DNA of 64,000 nucleotides from an uncultured Pseudomonadales bacterium (GCA_958295875.1 OY282379.1:1302001-1366000); one strand, 5' to 3'. Positions 46,149 through 55,552 are shown, counted from the first letter of the stretch. Notes: generated by a model not told the origin, from the sequence alone. Translations and numbers: made by a program.

Positions 46149-46640
46149 GTCCAGATCGACCACATGACCATCTCCCGCGACGGCAGCTCCATCAAGGAGT
46201 TCCGCGCCATCTGCCCCGTCAGCCGGTTCATGGTCGCCCGCGCCTTCTCCCGCGCCACCGCCGCCCGCTTCCTCGCCGACGTCGCCGAAGCCCTCCCCGT
46301 GCCGCTGGAGTCCGTCCAAGTCGACGGCGGCAGCGAGTTCATGGCCGGCTCGAGGACGCCTGCAGGAACCTCGGCGTCGCCCTCCGCGTCCTGCCGCCGC
46401 GACGGCCGCAGTAGAACGGCTGCGTCGAGTGCGCCAACCGCACCGCCCGCATCGAGTTCTGGAACCTCCTCGACTGCGACCTCACCGTCGAGGCCGTCTC
46501 CAAGAGTTCCTCAAGCGCGAGTTCTTCCACAACCATCAGCGCCCACACTCCGCCATCGACTACCGTTCCCCCAACGACTGCCTTGTCGCCTGCGAGGCTG
46601 CCCAGCCTCAAGTGCCAGATGTCGTGAACCGGTTCAGATG
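46149..46640 (+). pseudogene. decayed IS481-like transposase, 3' part
   Basis: Plus-strand remnant of a DDE transposase. It begins in the first catalytic strand (QIDHMTISRDG), keeps the second aspartate (VQVDGGSEFMAG), then changes frame near 46348 and contains a stop (in the region corresponding to PPRRPQ-stop-NGCVECANRTARIEFW). The C-terminal part (FLKREFFHNHQRPHSAIDYRSP) is in another frame. It lacks the N-terminal half, which lies inverted to its left. Confidence 0.7.
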
Positions 46641-46811
46641 CTTGCAGTCTCCCGAGGAGATTGTTAGGCTGTATGGTAGTTGGTCACCTCGTAAACTAGG
46701 CTCTATCTCTGTGAGTGACTAGGTATCCGACGAGTAGTTTACGTTGTGTGCTATAGATTCGCCTAGTCGCCGGCGACGGGCACCAGGACCAAGTCCGAGG
46801 AGCGATAAAGA

Positions 46812-49787
46812 ATGCTCAACAGAGGCTCTCAATGGCATCGGTGGGATCCACACCTCCACACCCCCGGCACCGTGCTCAACGACCAGTTCAAGGGCCACGA
46901 CGCATGGAATCGGTTTCTCGACGCCCTCGAAGCAAGGGATCCACCGATCCAGGCCATTGGAGTGACCGACTACTATCTGACGTCCAACTACGAAAAAGTG
47001 CGCGAGTTCAAGGAAGGCGGCAGACTTCGCAAAACCCAGCTCATCTTTCCGAACATCGAGATGCGCCTCGACGTTTCCGGCCGATCAGGTTTCATTAACA
47101 TCCACCTTCTCGTCGACCCAAAGGGTCCCGACCACATCAGCGAGCTTTCTCGCTTTCTGGCGCGCCTCTCTTTTCGCGCATTCGAAGATCGATTCCGTTG
47201 CACGCAGGCTGATCTGATTCGCCTTGGAAAACAAGCCGAGACCGGAATCCAGTCCGAAAAGGTCGCGCTTCAGAAGGGAGTGACCCAATTCAAGGTCAAC
47301 TTCGAGCAGCTATGTGAAGTTTACCGAGAGAGCGGCTGGGCCAAGGACAACATTCTGGTGGCCGTCGCTGGTGGGGAGGATGATGGCACGTCAGGGTTAC
47401 GCAAGTCGGCGGAAGCCACATTGCGGCAGGAGATTGAGCGGTTCGCCCACATCATCTTCAGCGGCAGCAGCGCACAGCGCGAGTTCTGGCTCGGCGAGCG
47501 CCAGGCTGACGCGAACGAGCTCCGATCACGCTACGGAGGTTTGAAGCCATGTCTCCATGGCTCGGATGCCCATTCGGAGCAAGGGGTGGGCCAGCCCGCA
47601 GAAGACCGCTATTCTTGGATCAAGGGCGGGCTAGAATTCGATTCCCTTCGCCAAGCCTGCATAGACCCCGCCACACGAGCCTATGTCGGTCCCAAACCGC
47701 CACCCGCCACCACACCTTCCCAAGTGATCTCCACGCTGACCGTCGAGAACGCTCAATGGATGGAAACCACACACATACCGCTCAACTCCGGCTTGGTAGC
47801 GGTCATCGGAGCCCGTGGGACGGGGAAGACTGCCTTGGCCGAAACGGTGGCGGCCGGTTGCGATGCCATTCCAAGAGCCGTTTGGGATGGAAACGACACT
47901 CTCACGTCGTCGTTCATTGCGCGCGCTCGAGAGCACCTCGATGATGGAACAGTCGTGTTGAAGTGGGGCGGCGGCGAAGAGGTGTCGCGTTACCTCGATG
48001 GCCGCGACGCCAACGGAACCGTCTCTTTCGAACGCGCTCGTTACCTTTCCCAAAAGTTCGTCGAGGATCTATGCTCCGCGAGCGGGCCCACCGATGGCCT
48101 GATCGAAGAGATCGAGCGCGTGGTTTTCGAAGCTCACCCGATCGAAGAGCGTGACGGTGCCCTCAATTTCACCGAATTGCGGGAGAAGCGTACTCGTCGT
48201 TGCCTTCAAGCACGCGCCCGAGAGACCAATGCCATCCTGACGATCTCCAAGCGGATCGCCGAGGAGTTGGAGAAGGAGCACCTCGTTAAGTCGCTGGAAG
48301 AGCAGGTTGCACTGAAGACCAATCAGATCAAAGGCTATAGGGCCGATCTCGGCAAGCTAGTCGTCAAAGGCTCCGACGCCAAACTCAAGCGCCACCAGGA
48401 GTTGCAGTCGGCCGTACAGGCCCGACGCAAAGAGGTCGAACGCTACAAGGAACAGCACCGCACTTTCGAACGCCTGCAGGATGAGGTCGCCGGAGTACGG
48501 GCGACCGTCGCGCCCGATATGCTGCGTCGATCCCAAAGGCACCATCCGAAGAGCGGGATGACTTCCGAACAATGGAACGACTTCCTGCTTGACTACAAGG
48601 GGCCCGTCGACGATAAACTTCGGGCCTACATCAGCCGTGCCAGTCGAGAAATCACCAACCTCATCGGAAGCCCTCCCGAGAAGACCTCCGACGGGACGCC
48701 TTACGTTCCAGAAACCGCGGATATCACACAAATCGAGCTTGCGACCCTAGATGCTGAGATCGCTCGCCTCGAGGGCGAGTTGGACGCAGACACACTTGTC
48801 CGCGACCAATACTCCAAGCTGTCGCGGCGAATCGCCGACGAGAAAACCGTGCTTCAAACGCTCCAGGACCGTCTTGACGACGCCCGCGGTGCTGCCAATA
48901 GACGCCGAGACCTGCAGCAAGAGCGCGACGCAGCCTACAAACGCGCTCTCGAAACGATCCTCGCCGAGGAGCGTGAGCTCGCCGAACTCTACGCCCCGAT
49001 GAAGCAACGTCTTCAGCGCAGCGAAGGTACGCTTAAGGAGCTCGATTTCTCCGTGTTCCGCGTAGTCGACGCCAAAGAGTGGGCGCGCTACGCTGAAGAA
49101 GAACTGCTTGACCTCCGCCTTGAAGGCCCCTTCAGAGGGCAAGGTACGCTGACCGGCAAAATCTCAGAAGAGCTCAGACCGGCATGGGAAACCGCCTCGG
49201 CGAACCAAGCGGCCGAAGCCTTAAGTGACTTCTGGGCGAAGTACTTGGAAATCTTCCTCGCCCATGCGAGCCATCGAAGCGATCAGCAGAAGGCTCTTCG
49301 AATTTGGCTCGAGCACTTCTGCCAGTGGATCTCCAAGACAGATCACATATCGGTCAGGTACGGCATCACACACGATGGCGTGGATATCGAGAAGCTGTCT
49401 CCGGGAACCCGCGGCATCATCCTTCTCTTGATCTATCTCGCGCTGGACGATGCTGACGACCGGCCGCTCATCATCGACCAGCCTGAAGAGAATCTGGATA
49501 CTCGGTCTGTGTTCCGCGAGCTTGTTCCGCTGTTCAAGACTGCGAAGACAAAGCGACAAGTGCTTATCGTGACCCACAACGCTAATCTCGTGGTCAACAC
49601 AGATGCTGACCAGATCATCATTGCGGACGCATCCCCGCACACGGACGGAGGGCTTCCTCGACTCACGTATAGCGGCGGCGGGCAGGATAGCGCCGACATT
49701 CGACAGGCAGTCTGCGAGATACTCGAAGGTGGCGAGGACGCACTCCTAGAACGTGCGCGCCGACTGCGCGTGCAATTGGAGCGGTAG
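46812..49787 (+). CDS. PHP-domain plus coiled-coil AAA ATPase (TrlF-like)
   Basis: A 991-residue fusion protein. The N-terminal PHP metal-dependent phosphoesterase domain (about 1-280) shows WDPHLHTPG (H14, H16), GVTDYYL and LHGSDAHS. It is followed by an SMC-like ATPase: Walker A GARGTGKT (333-340), a long coiled-coil region (roughly 460-760), the signature-like LSPGTRGIILLLIYL, and Walker B LIIDQPEENLDT, with VTHNANLVV as the switch. This domain order matches proteins called TrlF-family AAA-like ATPases, found in defence islands. The gene is less GC-rich and has different codon use from its neighbours and lies between IS relics and an integrase relic, all signs of transfer. GAGGAG lies 8 to 13 bases before the ATG. 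Function unknown; nucleic-acid cleavage gated by ATP is an inference. Confidence 0.82.
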   Translation: MLNRGSQWHRWDPHLHTPGTVLNDQFKGHDAWNRFLDALEARDPPIQAIGVTDYYLTSNYEKVREFKEGGRLRKTQLIFPNIEMRLDVSGRSGFINIHLLVDPKGPDHISELSRFLARLSFRAFEDRFRCTQADLIRLGKQAETGIQSEKVALQKGVTQFKVNFEQLCEVYRESGWAKDNILVAVAGGEDDGTSGLRKSAEATLRQEIERFAHIIFSGSSAQREFWLGERQADANELRSRYGGLKPCLHGSDAHSEQGVGQPAEDRYSWIKGGLEFDSLRQACIDPATRAYVGPKPPPATTPSQVISTLTVENAQWMETTHIPLNSGLVAVIGARGTGKTALAETVAAGCDAIPRAVWDGNDTLTSSFIARAREHLDDGTVVLKWGGGEEVSRYLDGRDANGTVSFERARYLSQKFVEDLCSASGPTDGLIEEIERVVFEAHPIEERDGALNFTELREKRTRRCLQARARETNAILTISKRIAEELEKEHLVKSLEEQVALKTNQIKGYRADLGKLVVKGSDAKLKRHQELQSAVQARRKEVERYKEQHRTFERLQDEVAGVRATVAPDMLRRSQRHHPKSGMTSEQWNDFLLDYKGPVDDKLRAYISRASREITNLIGSPPEKTSDGTPYVPETADITQIELATLDAEIARLEGELDADTLVRDQYSKLSRRIADEKTVLQTLQDRLDDARGAANRRRDLQQERDAAYKRALETILAEERELAELYAPMKQRLQRSEGTLKELDFSVFRVVDAKEWARYAEEELLDLRLEGPFRGQGTLTGKISEELRPAWETASANQAAEALSDFWAKYLEIFLAHASHRSDQQKALRIWLEHFCQWISKTDHISVRYGITHDGVDIEKLSPGTRGIILLLIYLALDDADDRPLIIDQPEENLDTRSVFRELVPLFKTAKTKRQVLIVTHNANLVVNTDADQIIIADASPHTDGGLPRLTYSGGGQDSADIRQAVCEILEGGEDALLERARRLRVQLER

Positions 49788-50027
49788 CTGCTCTCTTGAC
49801 TGCTCCCGGAGCCACTTTGCGCTCAGGGACGCATGATTACTCCAGCGTGCGGCTTGAAGGGTCGCAGCCCAAATGGGTAGCTGCCCACCCCGATGGCTCT
49901 CCGACTTTCCGTTCGCACGCTCATCAACCATCGCTCTCCGAACCGCCCATCAACGGTGTCGCTGCGCCATTCCTTCCGACCAGTAAGTTGATTGCGTCTC
50001 GAGCACAGCCCGTGTGGGCCGGGGTAC

Positions 50028-50160
50028 GCGGACCAAGCGTCTATCAAACATACGGCGGCGCTCGTAGCGGTCTGTACGGGCGTAGGCGGCCTCCACCCTG
50101 CCCCGCGCTGTGCGCCAGCGCGGCTTCGAGCACTTCGTGGGCTTCCGGCGGCAAAGAATG
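50028..50160 (-). pseudogene. C-terminal relic of a tyrosine-recombinase integrase
   Basis: The 570-base gap 49788-50357 holds no intact gene. On its minus strand, one frame reads SLPPEAHEVLEAALAHSAG (about 50105-50157) and a neighbouring frame continues RVEAAYARTDRYERRRMFD (about 50043-50099). Together they match the end of P4/phage-type integrases, where EAALAH... leads to VEAAYARTDLFERRR. A frameshift lies between them and no catalytic region upstream was recognised. It is probably the scar of an island integrase near tRNA-Val. Confidence 0.5.
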
Positions 50161-50357
50161 AACTCGCCCCAAGAGAGATGCCGCCCCTAGGGACATTAAA
50201 GCGACGGCTCGCCTGATGACAGACCACCAGCAGGGGCACGGTGCCCCGACAGTCCCGATGACCGTGTCTGGCGCCCGAAGTGCCAACACTGGCGTTGCGA
50301 CGGCGATCGCGGGCGCAGCTAGCTCGATGCGCATGGCGGCGGTGGCCACACCTCTCT

Positions 50358-51518
50358 TCAGCTCACGAAACTCGCCAAACGCGCAGGCAAGCCGACCACT
50401 TGCGCAACTGGCAAAACGCTGATGCGCTCCGCGACCGGGTAAGCGTGCGGCGTCGGACAAACCACGAATAGGTGTTCCAACTGCAACGTCTCGACCACAT
50501 TGTGCATGGCTCGGGTAACTGTCGGCGCCTCGTTGAACTTCACCTCGAAGCCGATGCGATGGCCTTCGATCGTGACGAGCAGGTCCACTTCGCCACCGCC
50601 GTGCGCGGCCCAGAACCACGCGTTGGCCGGTCGCAACGCCCGCAGCACCTGCTCGATGACGAAGCCCTCCCACGAGGCGCCGACTTTGGGATGCGATAGC
50701 AGCGCTGCCCCGTTGGGGACGTCCAGCAGCGCATGCAGGATGCCGAGATCACGCACATACACCTTAGGCGCCTTCACTTGGCGTTTGGCCACGTTCTGGA
50801 ACCAAGGCTGCAATTGCCGCACCATGAAAGTGCCAGTGAGCAAATCCAGATGGCGCCGCATGGTCTTGTCGGTGGCGGACATTGCGCGGCCGAGCTCCGT
50901 GGCGTTCCAAGTTTGACCGTGCAAATGCGCCAGCATGGTCCAGAAGCGGCGCATCGCGGCGGCTGGCGTGGTGATGCCGAGTTGCGGAATGTCGCGCTCC
51001 AAGAAGGTGCGCAGAAAGCCATCGCGCCAGGCCATGCTGTCCGTGTCCGATTCCGCCAGATACGAGCGGGGCGAGCCCCCGCGCAGCCATAGCCGGCGCC
51101 AATGCTCGACACCTGTCTCCGATAGGTCGAAACCGGCGAGTTCGATGAACTCGACACGTCCAGCCAAGGATTCCGAGACACCGCGCACCAAGTGTGGCGA
51201 TGCGCTGCCGAGAATGAGAAACCGCGTGTCGGCATCCGGCCGGTCCACCAATACTCGGAGTGCGTTGAACAGGGCCGGCAGACGCTGGATTTCGTCCAAG
51301 ACGACCAATCCGCGCAGTTCTCCCAAGACCAGCTCGGGATTGGCCAGACGGCGCACGTCCCGCTCGGACTCGAGGTCGAAGTAGGTGGCCGCGAGACGGT
51401 CGCCAAACAATCGGGCGAGCGTCGTCTTGCCGCATTGGCGAGGGCCGAGCAGCGCCGTCACGGGAGACCGACGAAGCGCCGTCTCGATCTGAGCCATGTA
51501 GTTGGCACGCGGTGTCAT
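50358..51518 (-). CDS. AAA ATPase with DUF4143 (COG1373)
   Basis: A 386-residue protein with Walker A GPRQCGKTT (25-33), Walker B LVVLDEIQRLP, sensor ILGSASPHL and a C-terminal DUF4143 region. Within that region GEVDLLVTIEGHRIGFEVKF resembles a PD-(D/E)XK nuclease-like core (E/D and ExK). A winged-helix-like segment lies in the middle (ATELGRAMSATDKTMRRHLDLL). This widespread accessory family has no settled function. The ATG at 51518 is almost at the predicted transcription start, because the -10-like GATAAT lies in the inverted repeat just upstream (leaderless mRNA likely). Confidence 0.85.
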   Translation of the reverse strand: MTPRANYMAQIETALRRSPVTALLGPRQCGKTTLARLFGDRLAATYFDLESERDVRRLANPELVLGELRGLVVLDEIQRLPALFNALRVLVDRPDADTRFLILGSASPHLVRGVSESLAGRVEFIELAGFDLSETGVEHWRRLWLRGGSPRSYLAESDTDSMAWRDGFLRTFLERDIPQLGITTPAAAMRRFWTMLAHLHGQTWNATELGRAMSATDKTMRRHLDLLTGTFMVRQLQPWFQNVAKRQVKAPKVYVRDLGILHALLDVPNGAALLSHPKVGASWEGFVIEQVLRALRPANAWFWAAHGGGEVDLLVTIEGHRIGFEVKFNEAPTVTRAMHNVVETLQLEHLFVVCPTPHAYPVAERISVLPVAQVVGLPARLASFVS

Positions 51519-51525
51519 GGATACG

Positions 51526-51570
51526 ATTATCTTGAAAAACCGGACTTCATGTACGGATTTTCAAGATAAT
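51526..51570 (-). promoter_or_regulatory. perfect 13-bp inverted repeat at the DUF4143 ATPase promoter
   Basis: Arms ATTATCTTGAAAA (51526-51538) and TTTTCAAGATAAT (51558-51570) are exact reverse complements with a 19-base spacer, 7 bases before the ATG. On the minus strand the near arm supplies a GATAAT -10-like box. The layout fits an autorepressor operator; the protein's own winged-helix-like segment is a candidate binder. Confidence 0.7.
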
Positions 51571-51813
51571 TCGGCGACCTTTGGGCTTGCGACCTAGCCG
51601 GCTTTGCCAATGGTGGCCCGCGCACCGCCCATGGCTCGTAAAGCTGGGCGATGATCTACCGAAGCCTCCTCCAGAAGCGGACAGATCATGTGCCAACAAC
51701 ATGGCAGCCTTGCTGGTGATCTGCGACGCAACTACGCACTTGGCCTTGACGCTCAAGCGTTTCCGCGCCAATCTTGCGGCGCTTCGGCGCCGTTGCGGCG
51801 AGGTGCCTCGATG

Positions 51814-51890
51814 GGGCGTGTAGCTCAGTTGGTTAGAGCGCTGTCTTCACATGGCAGAAGTCGCTGGTTCGAGTCCAGCCACGCCCACCA
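51814..51890 (+). tRNA. tRNA-Val (anticodon CAC)
   Basis: A 77-base tRNA. The acceptor arms GGGCGTG/CACGCCC pair fully; the D arm has AGCTCAGTTGGTTAGAGC; the anticodon arm is CTGTC-TTCACAT-GGCAG with anticodon CAC, reading valine GUG; the T arm is CTGGTTCGAGTCCAG. The genomic CCA follows the discriminator A. It borders the accessory island and may have served as an integration site. Confidence 0.95.
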
Positions 51891-51997
51891 CCATCCACCC
51901 CGTGGACGCCCACGCCTAACCTGCGCGAACCAGAGGCTGGCCGCGTGCGCCGCCCGCGAAGGCTTCTGACCATCGCCCCACGCCCGCCGCCACAGCC

Positions 51998-53080
51998 ATG
52001 CACCTAGAGCGCCTTGCCGCCGACATCCGCGTTTGGGCGCGGGAGTTGGGCTTCCAACAGATGGGCATCGCGGATGTCGATTTGTCCGCCTACGCCCCAG
52101 CCGTGCGGGATTGGCTGGCGCGGCGCTTCCACGGCTCGATGGGCTACATGGAGCGCAATCTGGAGAAACGCCTGTGTCCGGACAAGCTGCTACCGGGCAC
52201 CGTGCGCGTCATCTCGGCGCGGATGGACTACCTGCCTGGCGCCGTGCCGAAGCCACCGCCGCAAGGGGGCGATGGCGCGTACATCTCCCGCTACGCCCTC
52301 GGGCGGGATTACCACAAGACGGTGCGGCGGCGGCTGGTTCGGCTTGCCAAGCGCATTGATGAGCAGGTGGCCGAAGGGCAGTTTCGCGCGTTTGTGGATT
52401 CCGCCCCCGTGTTGGAGAAGCCGCTAGCAGAAAAGGCCGGGCTTGGCTGGGTCGGCAAGCACACGTTGCTGTTGAACGAGGCCGCCGGCTCCTTTTTCTT
52501 CATTGGCGAGATCTTCACCAACGCACCCTTGCCGGTGACGCCGGCGCGCGAACTCGCGGCAGACCGCTGCGGCGCGTGCAAGGCCTGCATCAACATCTGC
52601 CCGACCAACGCCATCATCGCGCCCAAGCAACTCGATGCGCGCCGTTGCATCGCCTACCTCACCATCGAAAGCAAGGACGCCATGCCGCTCGAACTCCGGG
52701 AAGCGGTGGGCAACCGGGTGTTTGGCTGTGACGATTGCCAAGCTGTCTGCCCCTGGAACCGGTTTGCCCGCATGAGCGCGGAAATGGACTTTGCACCTCG
52801 GCACGGCCTAGAGGACGCAGACTTGGCGGAACTCCTTGGCTGGGATGAAGCCACCTTCCTCGCCAAGACGCAGGGCATGGCGCTGCGGCGCATCAACTAT
52901 CGGCAGTGGCTGCGGAACCTCGCCGTGGCAGCCGGCAACGCCGCACACAGCCCACGGCTCGTCGCCTTGCTGCGAGCGCGACGCGGCCAAGCCGATGACA
53001 TGGTGCGCGAACACATCGACTGGGCGCTCGAACGCCAAGAGGCCAAGCGCGAGACGGCGCAGAGGAGCGCCAACGCCTGA
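51998..53080 (+). CDS. queG: epoxyqueuosine reductase
   Basis: A 360-residue iron-sulfur enzyme that reduces epoxyqueuosine to queuosine in tRNA, with cobalamin. The first 4Fe-4S ligand set is CGACKACINICP (C191, C194, C197, C201) and the second is CDDCQAVCPWN (C244, C247, C251). The N-terminal part (MGIADVDL, GSMGYMERNLEKR) is typical of QueG. It starts about 107 bases after tRNA-Val. C-terminal HEAT-like helices follow. Confidence 0.95.
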   Translation: MHLERLAADIRVWARELGFQQMGIADVDLSAYAPAVRDWLARRFHGSMGYMERNLEKRLCPDKLLPGTVRVISARMDYLPGAVPKPPPQGGDGAYISRYALGRDYHKTVRRRLVRLAKRIDEQVAEGQFRAFVDSAPVLEKPLAEKAGLGWVGKHTLLLNEAAGSFFFIGEIFTNAPLPVTPARELAADRCGACKACINICPTNAIIAPKQLDARRCIAYLTIESKDAMPLELREAVGNRVFGCDDCQAVCPWNRFARMSAEMDFAPRHGLEDADLAELLGWDEATFLAKTQGMALRRINYRQWLRNLAVAAGNAAHSPRLVALLRARRGQADDMVREHIDWALERQEAKRETAQRSANA

Positions 53081-53159
53081 CATCCATCGGCGCTTGGCAA
53101 CACGTTGCACATGCGCCCGCCCGCCCCCACGCAACCCACGTCCCGGCGCGCAACCGCCC

Positions 53160-53714
53160 TCAAGCGCCCGGGGCAGGCGGCGCTTGGAAGAACCGCTCTC
53201 GGTACAGCCGCAGCTCCGCGATGGATTCGCGAATGTCCTCAAGCGCCAAGTGAGCGCCCTTCTTCTCCACCATGTCTGCCACGTCGGGGCGCCAGCGGTG
53301 CGCGAGTTCCTTCACGCTCGACACATCAATGATGCGATAGTGCATATGCGCGTTGAGCGTGGGCATGTGCTTGGCGAGGAAGCGACGATCTTGCCAAACA
53401 GAGTTGCCGCACAGCGGCGACGTGCCGGCCGCGACGTGGCGCTCCACGAACGCGAGCGTGCGCGCTTCGGCCTCGCGCACGCCCACGCCTTCCCGACGCA
53501 CCCGGTCAAGGAGCCCCGAAGCGCCGTGATGGGTTGCATTCCAATCGTCCATGGCGGCGAGCACCGCTTCCGGCTGCCACAAGGCGATGGCGGGACCCTC
53601 GGCGATGACGTTCAGGTCCGCATCGGTCACCACGGCGGCGATTTCGAGGATGACGTCCGTCTCCGCATCGAGGCCGGTCATCTCGAGGTCCATCCAAACG
53701 AGGTTGGCGCTCAT
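53160..53714 (-). CDS. orn: oligoribonuclease
   Basis: A 184-residue DEDDh 3'-5' exoribonuclease that degrades two- to five-residue RNAs, including pGpG from c-di-GMP turnover. The Exo I motif is WMDLEMTGLD (D9, E11), Exo II is in the CGNSVWQDRRFL segment, and Exo III is in HYRIIDVSSVKELA. Start fixed at 53714 by the family N-terminus; the open frame upstream is not conserved. Essential in many gammaproteobacteria. It is divergent from psd. Confidence 0.95.
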   Translation of the reverse strand: MSANLVWMDLEMTGLDAETDVILEIAAVVTDADLNVIAEGPAIALWQPEAVLAAMDDWNATHHGASGLLDRVRREGVGVREAEARTLAFVERHVAAGTSPLCGNSVWQDRRFLAKHMPTLNAHMHYRIIDVSSVKELAHRWRPDVADMVEKKGAHLALEDIRESIAELRLYRERFFQAPPAPGA

Positions 53715-53857
53715 GCGGCCATCCATGCAGGGGCGTCGGCAGGCGTGGCGGCCAGCATATATCATCACCTGCAACGACGCCGTTCGGGACTCAGCCCCCG
53801 CTCCGGGCGAGCATCCACGGCGCCGCGTCATGTGCGCCCACGAGACGCCGCAGCACC

Positions 53858-54691
53858 GTGAACGCCTTCGCCGCCTTGCAGCATGCGCTGCCCAAACACG
53901 CCATTTCCCGCGCCTTGGGCGCACTCGCTCGCTCCGAATGGCCGCCGCTGGCGCAGCCCCTGATCCGCGCCTTCGCCCGCGCCTACGCGGTGGATTTGAG
54001 CGAGGCAACGCCTAGCCGGCTCGCCGATTACCGCTCCTTCAACGAGTTCTTCACCCGGCCGCTGGCGCCTGGCGCCCGCCCGCTGCCGACCGACCCCGCC
54101 GCCATCACCAGCCCCGCGGACGGCCGCCTCACCGAGTTCGGCCGCATCAACGATGGGCGTTTGATGCAAGCGAAGGGGCAGCGCTTTGCGGCCGCCGCCC
54201 TGCTCACGGACGCAGATGTCGCCGCGCAGTACGACGGCGGCAAGTTCTTCGTCATCTATCTTGCCCCGCGGGACTACCACCGCGTCCATGCGCCGGCGGC
54301 CGGCCGCCTTGAACGCACGGTGGAGGTGCCCGGCAGCGCTTTCGCCGTGAACGAGCGCACCGCCGCCGCGGTGCCAAGCCTCTTTGTCCGCAACGAGCGG
54401 TTGGTGTGCTTGTTCGACAACTTCGCCCTAGTGATGGTGGGAGCACTGATCGTGCGCAGCATCGAAACCGTCTGGCGCGGCCCGGAATCCCCCTACCGCG
54501 CTTACCGCGCGCGCCAAGCAGACCAGCGCTTCGAGCGCGGCGCCGAGCTCGGCCGGTTCCTGTTGGGCTCCACGGTGGTCGCGCTGTTCCCCCCCGGCAC
54601 CATGCGCTTTGCGCCGCACCTGACGCCCGGCGTTCGCGTGCGGATGGGGCAGGCATTGGGCACCGCCGCGGCAGCGGGGGTTGAGGCTTAG
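53858..54691 (+). CDS. psd: phosphatidylserine decarboxylase
   Basis: A 277-residue pyruvoyl enzyme that decarboxylates phosphatidylserine to phosphatidylethanolamine at the inner membrane. The self-cleavage site LGST (in GRFLLGSTVVAL) yields the beta chain and the pyruvoyl alpha chain. Family segments FNEFFTRPLAPGARP, SPADGRL and APRDYHRVHAP are present. The start is GTG at 53858. The stop overlaps that of epmA, which converges on it. Confidence 0.95.
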   Translation: MNAFAALQHALPKHAISRALGALARSEWPPLAQPLIRAFARAYAVDLSEATPSRLADYRSFNEFFTRPLAPGARPLPTDPAAITSPADGRLTEFGRINDGRLMQAKGQRFAAAALLTDADVAAQYDGGKFFVIYLAPRDYHRVHAPAAGRLERTVEVPGSAFAVNERTAAAVPSLFVRNERLVCLFDNFALVMVGALIVRSIETVWRGPESPYRAYRARQADQRFERGAELGRFLLGSTVVALFPPGTMRFAPHLTPGVRVRMGQALGTAAAAGVEA

Positions 54692-55548
54692 GCTCGGTCC
54701 GCCGGAAACGGCATCACCTCTGCCAAGCTCGAAGCGCCCTGCTGCAAGGCGAGCAGGCGGTCTAGCCCCACGGCGACGCCGGCGCAGTCCGGCAAGCCAT
54801 GCTCGTGGGCTGCCAGCAGCGCCTCGTCCAATGGCGCCTCCGGCAAGCCGCGTTCCAAGCGCGTGACGTTATCGCGCAACATGCGTTGGCGGAGCACCGC
54901 GGCATCCTGCAACTCGTGATAGCCGTTAGCCACCTCGACGCCATCCACCACCAACTCGAAGCGCGCCGCCACCGGGCCCGACACCCGCGCCAAGGCGGCT
55001 TGGCGCGCCGGGTAGTCCGTGATGAACACGCGCCCGGCCGGCATCTCGGCCAGCGCTTCGGCCACCCGCAAATCCAGTGCGTCGTCCGCGCAGGCGTCGA
55101 GCTGTGCTGCCGGCACGCCGACGAGGCTTGCATACGCCCGCCTGTCATACGCGGCGGCGCCGAGCAGCACGTCCACCAGCGCCGCCACCTCGTCCATCAG
55201 CGCCGGCGCGTCAAAGCCCAGCCGATACCACTCCAGCATCGTGAACTCTGGGTTATGCCAACGCCCGGCTTCGCCGGCGCGGAAGGCCGGCCCGATCTGA
55301 TAGATGGATGGCGCGCCGGCAGCGAGCAGGCGCTTCATCTGATGCTCCGGCGAGGTTTGCAGAACGCGCCCATCGTCGGCTGCGATGCTGGCGATGGCAG
55401 GGTCTGTGGCGCCCCGCGCCGCCAGCGCAGCCGTCTGCACCTCCATCACCTCACGCGCATCGAAGAACGCGCGCACGGCTCGCAGCATCTCGGCGCGCGC
55501 CTTGAGCGCGGACAGCGGGCAGGCTGGCGCCCAAGGCTGCGCAGCCAT
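54688..55548 (-). CDS. epmA: EF-P lysine aminoacyltransferase (lysyl-tRNA-synthetase paralogue)
   Basis: A 286-residue class II synthetase core without the anticodon-binding domain. Motif 2 region is FRAGEAGRWHNPEFTMLEWYR and the motif 3 region is AGVAVGLDRLLAL. It activates (R)-beta-lysine and attaches it to lysine 34 of EF-P. Its direct neighbour is efp, with a four-base gap, which strongly supports the assignment. The epmB aminomutase gene that makes the beta-lysine is not in the window. Confidence 0.93.
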   Translation of the reverse strand: MAAQPWAPACPLSALKARAEMLRAVRAFFDAREVMEVQTAALAARGATDPAIASIAADDGRVLQTSPEHQMKRLLAAGAPSIYQIGPAFRAGEAGRWHNPEFTMLEWYRLGFDAPALMDEVAALVDVLLGAAAYDRRAYASLVGVPAAQLDACADDALDLRVAEALAEMPAGRVFITDYPARQAALARVSGPVAARFELVVDGVEVANGYHELQDAAVLRQRMLRDNVTRLERGLPEAPLDEALLAAHEHGLPDCAGVAVGLDRLLALQQGASSLAEVMPFPADRA

Positions 55549-55552
55549 CGAG

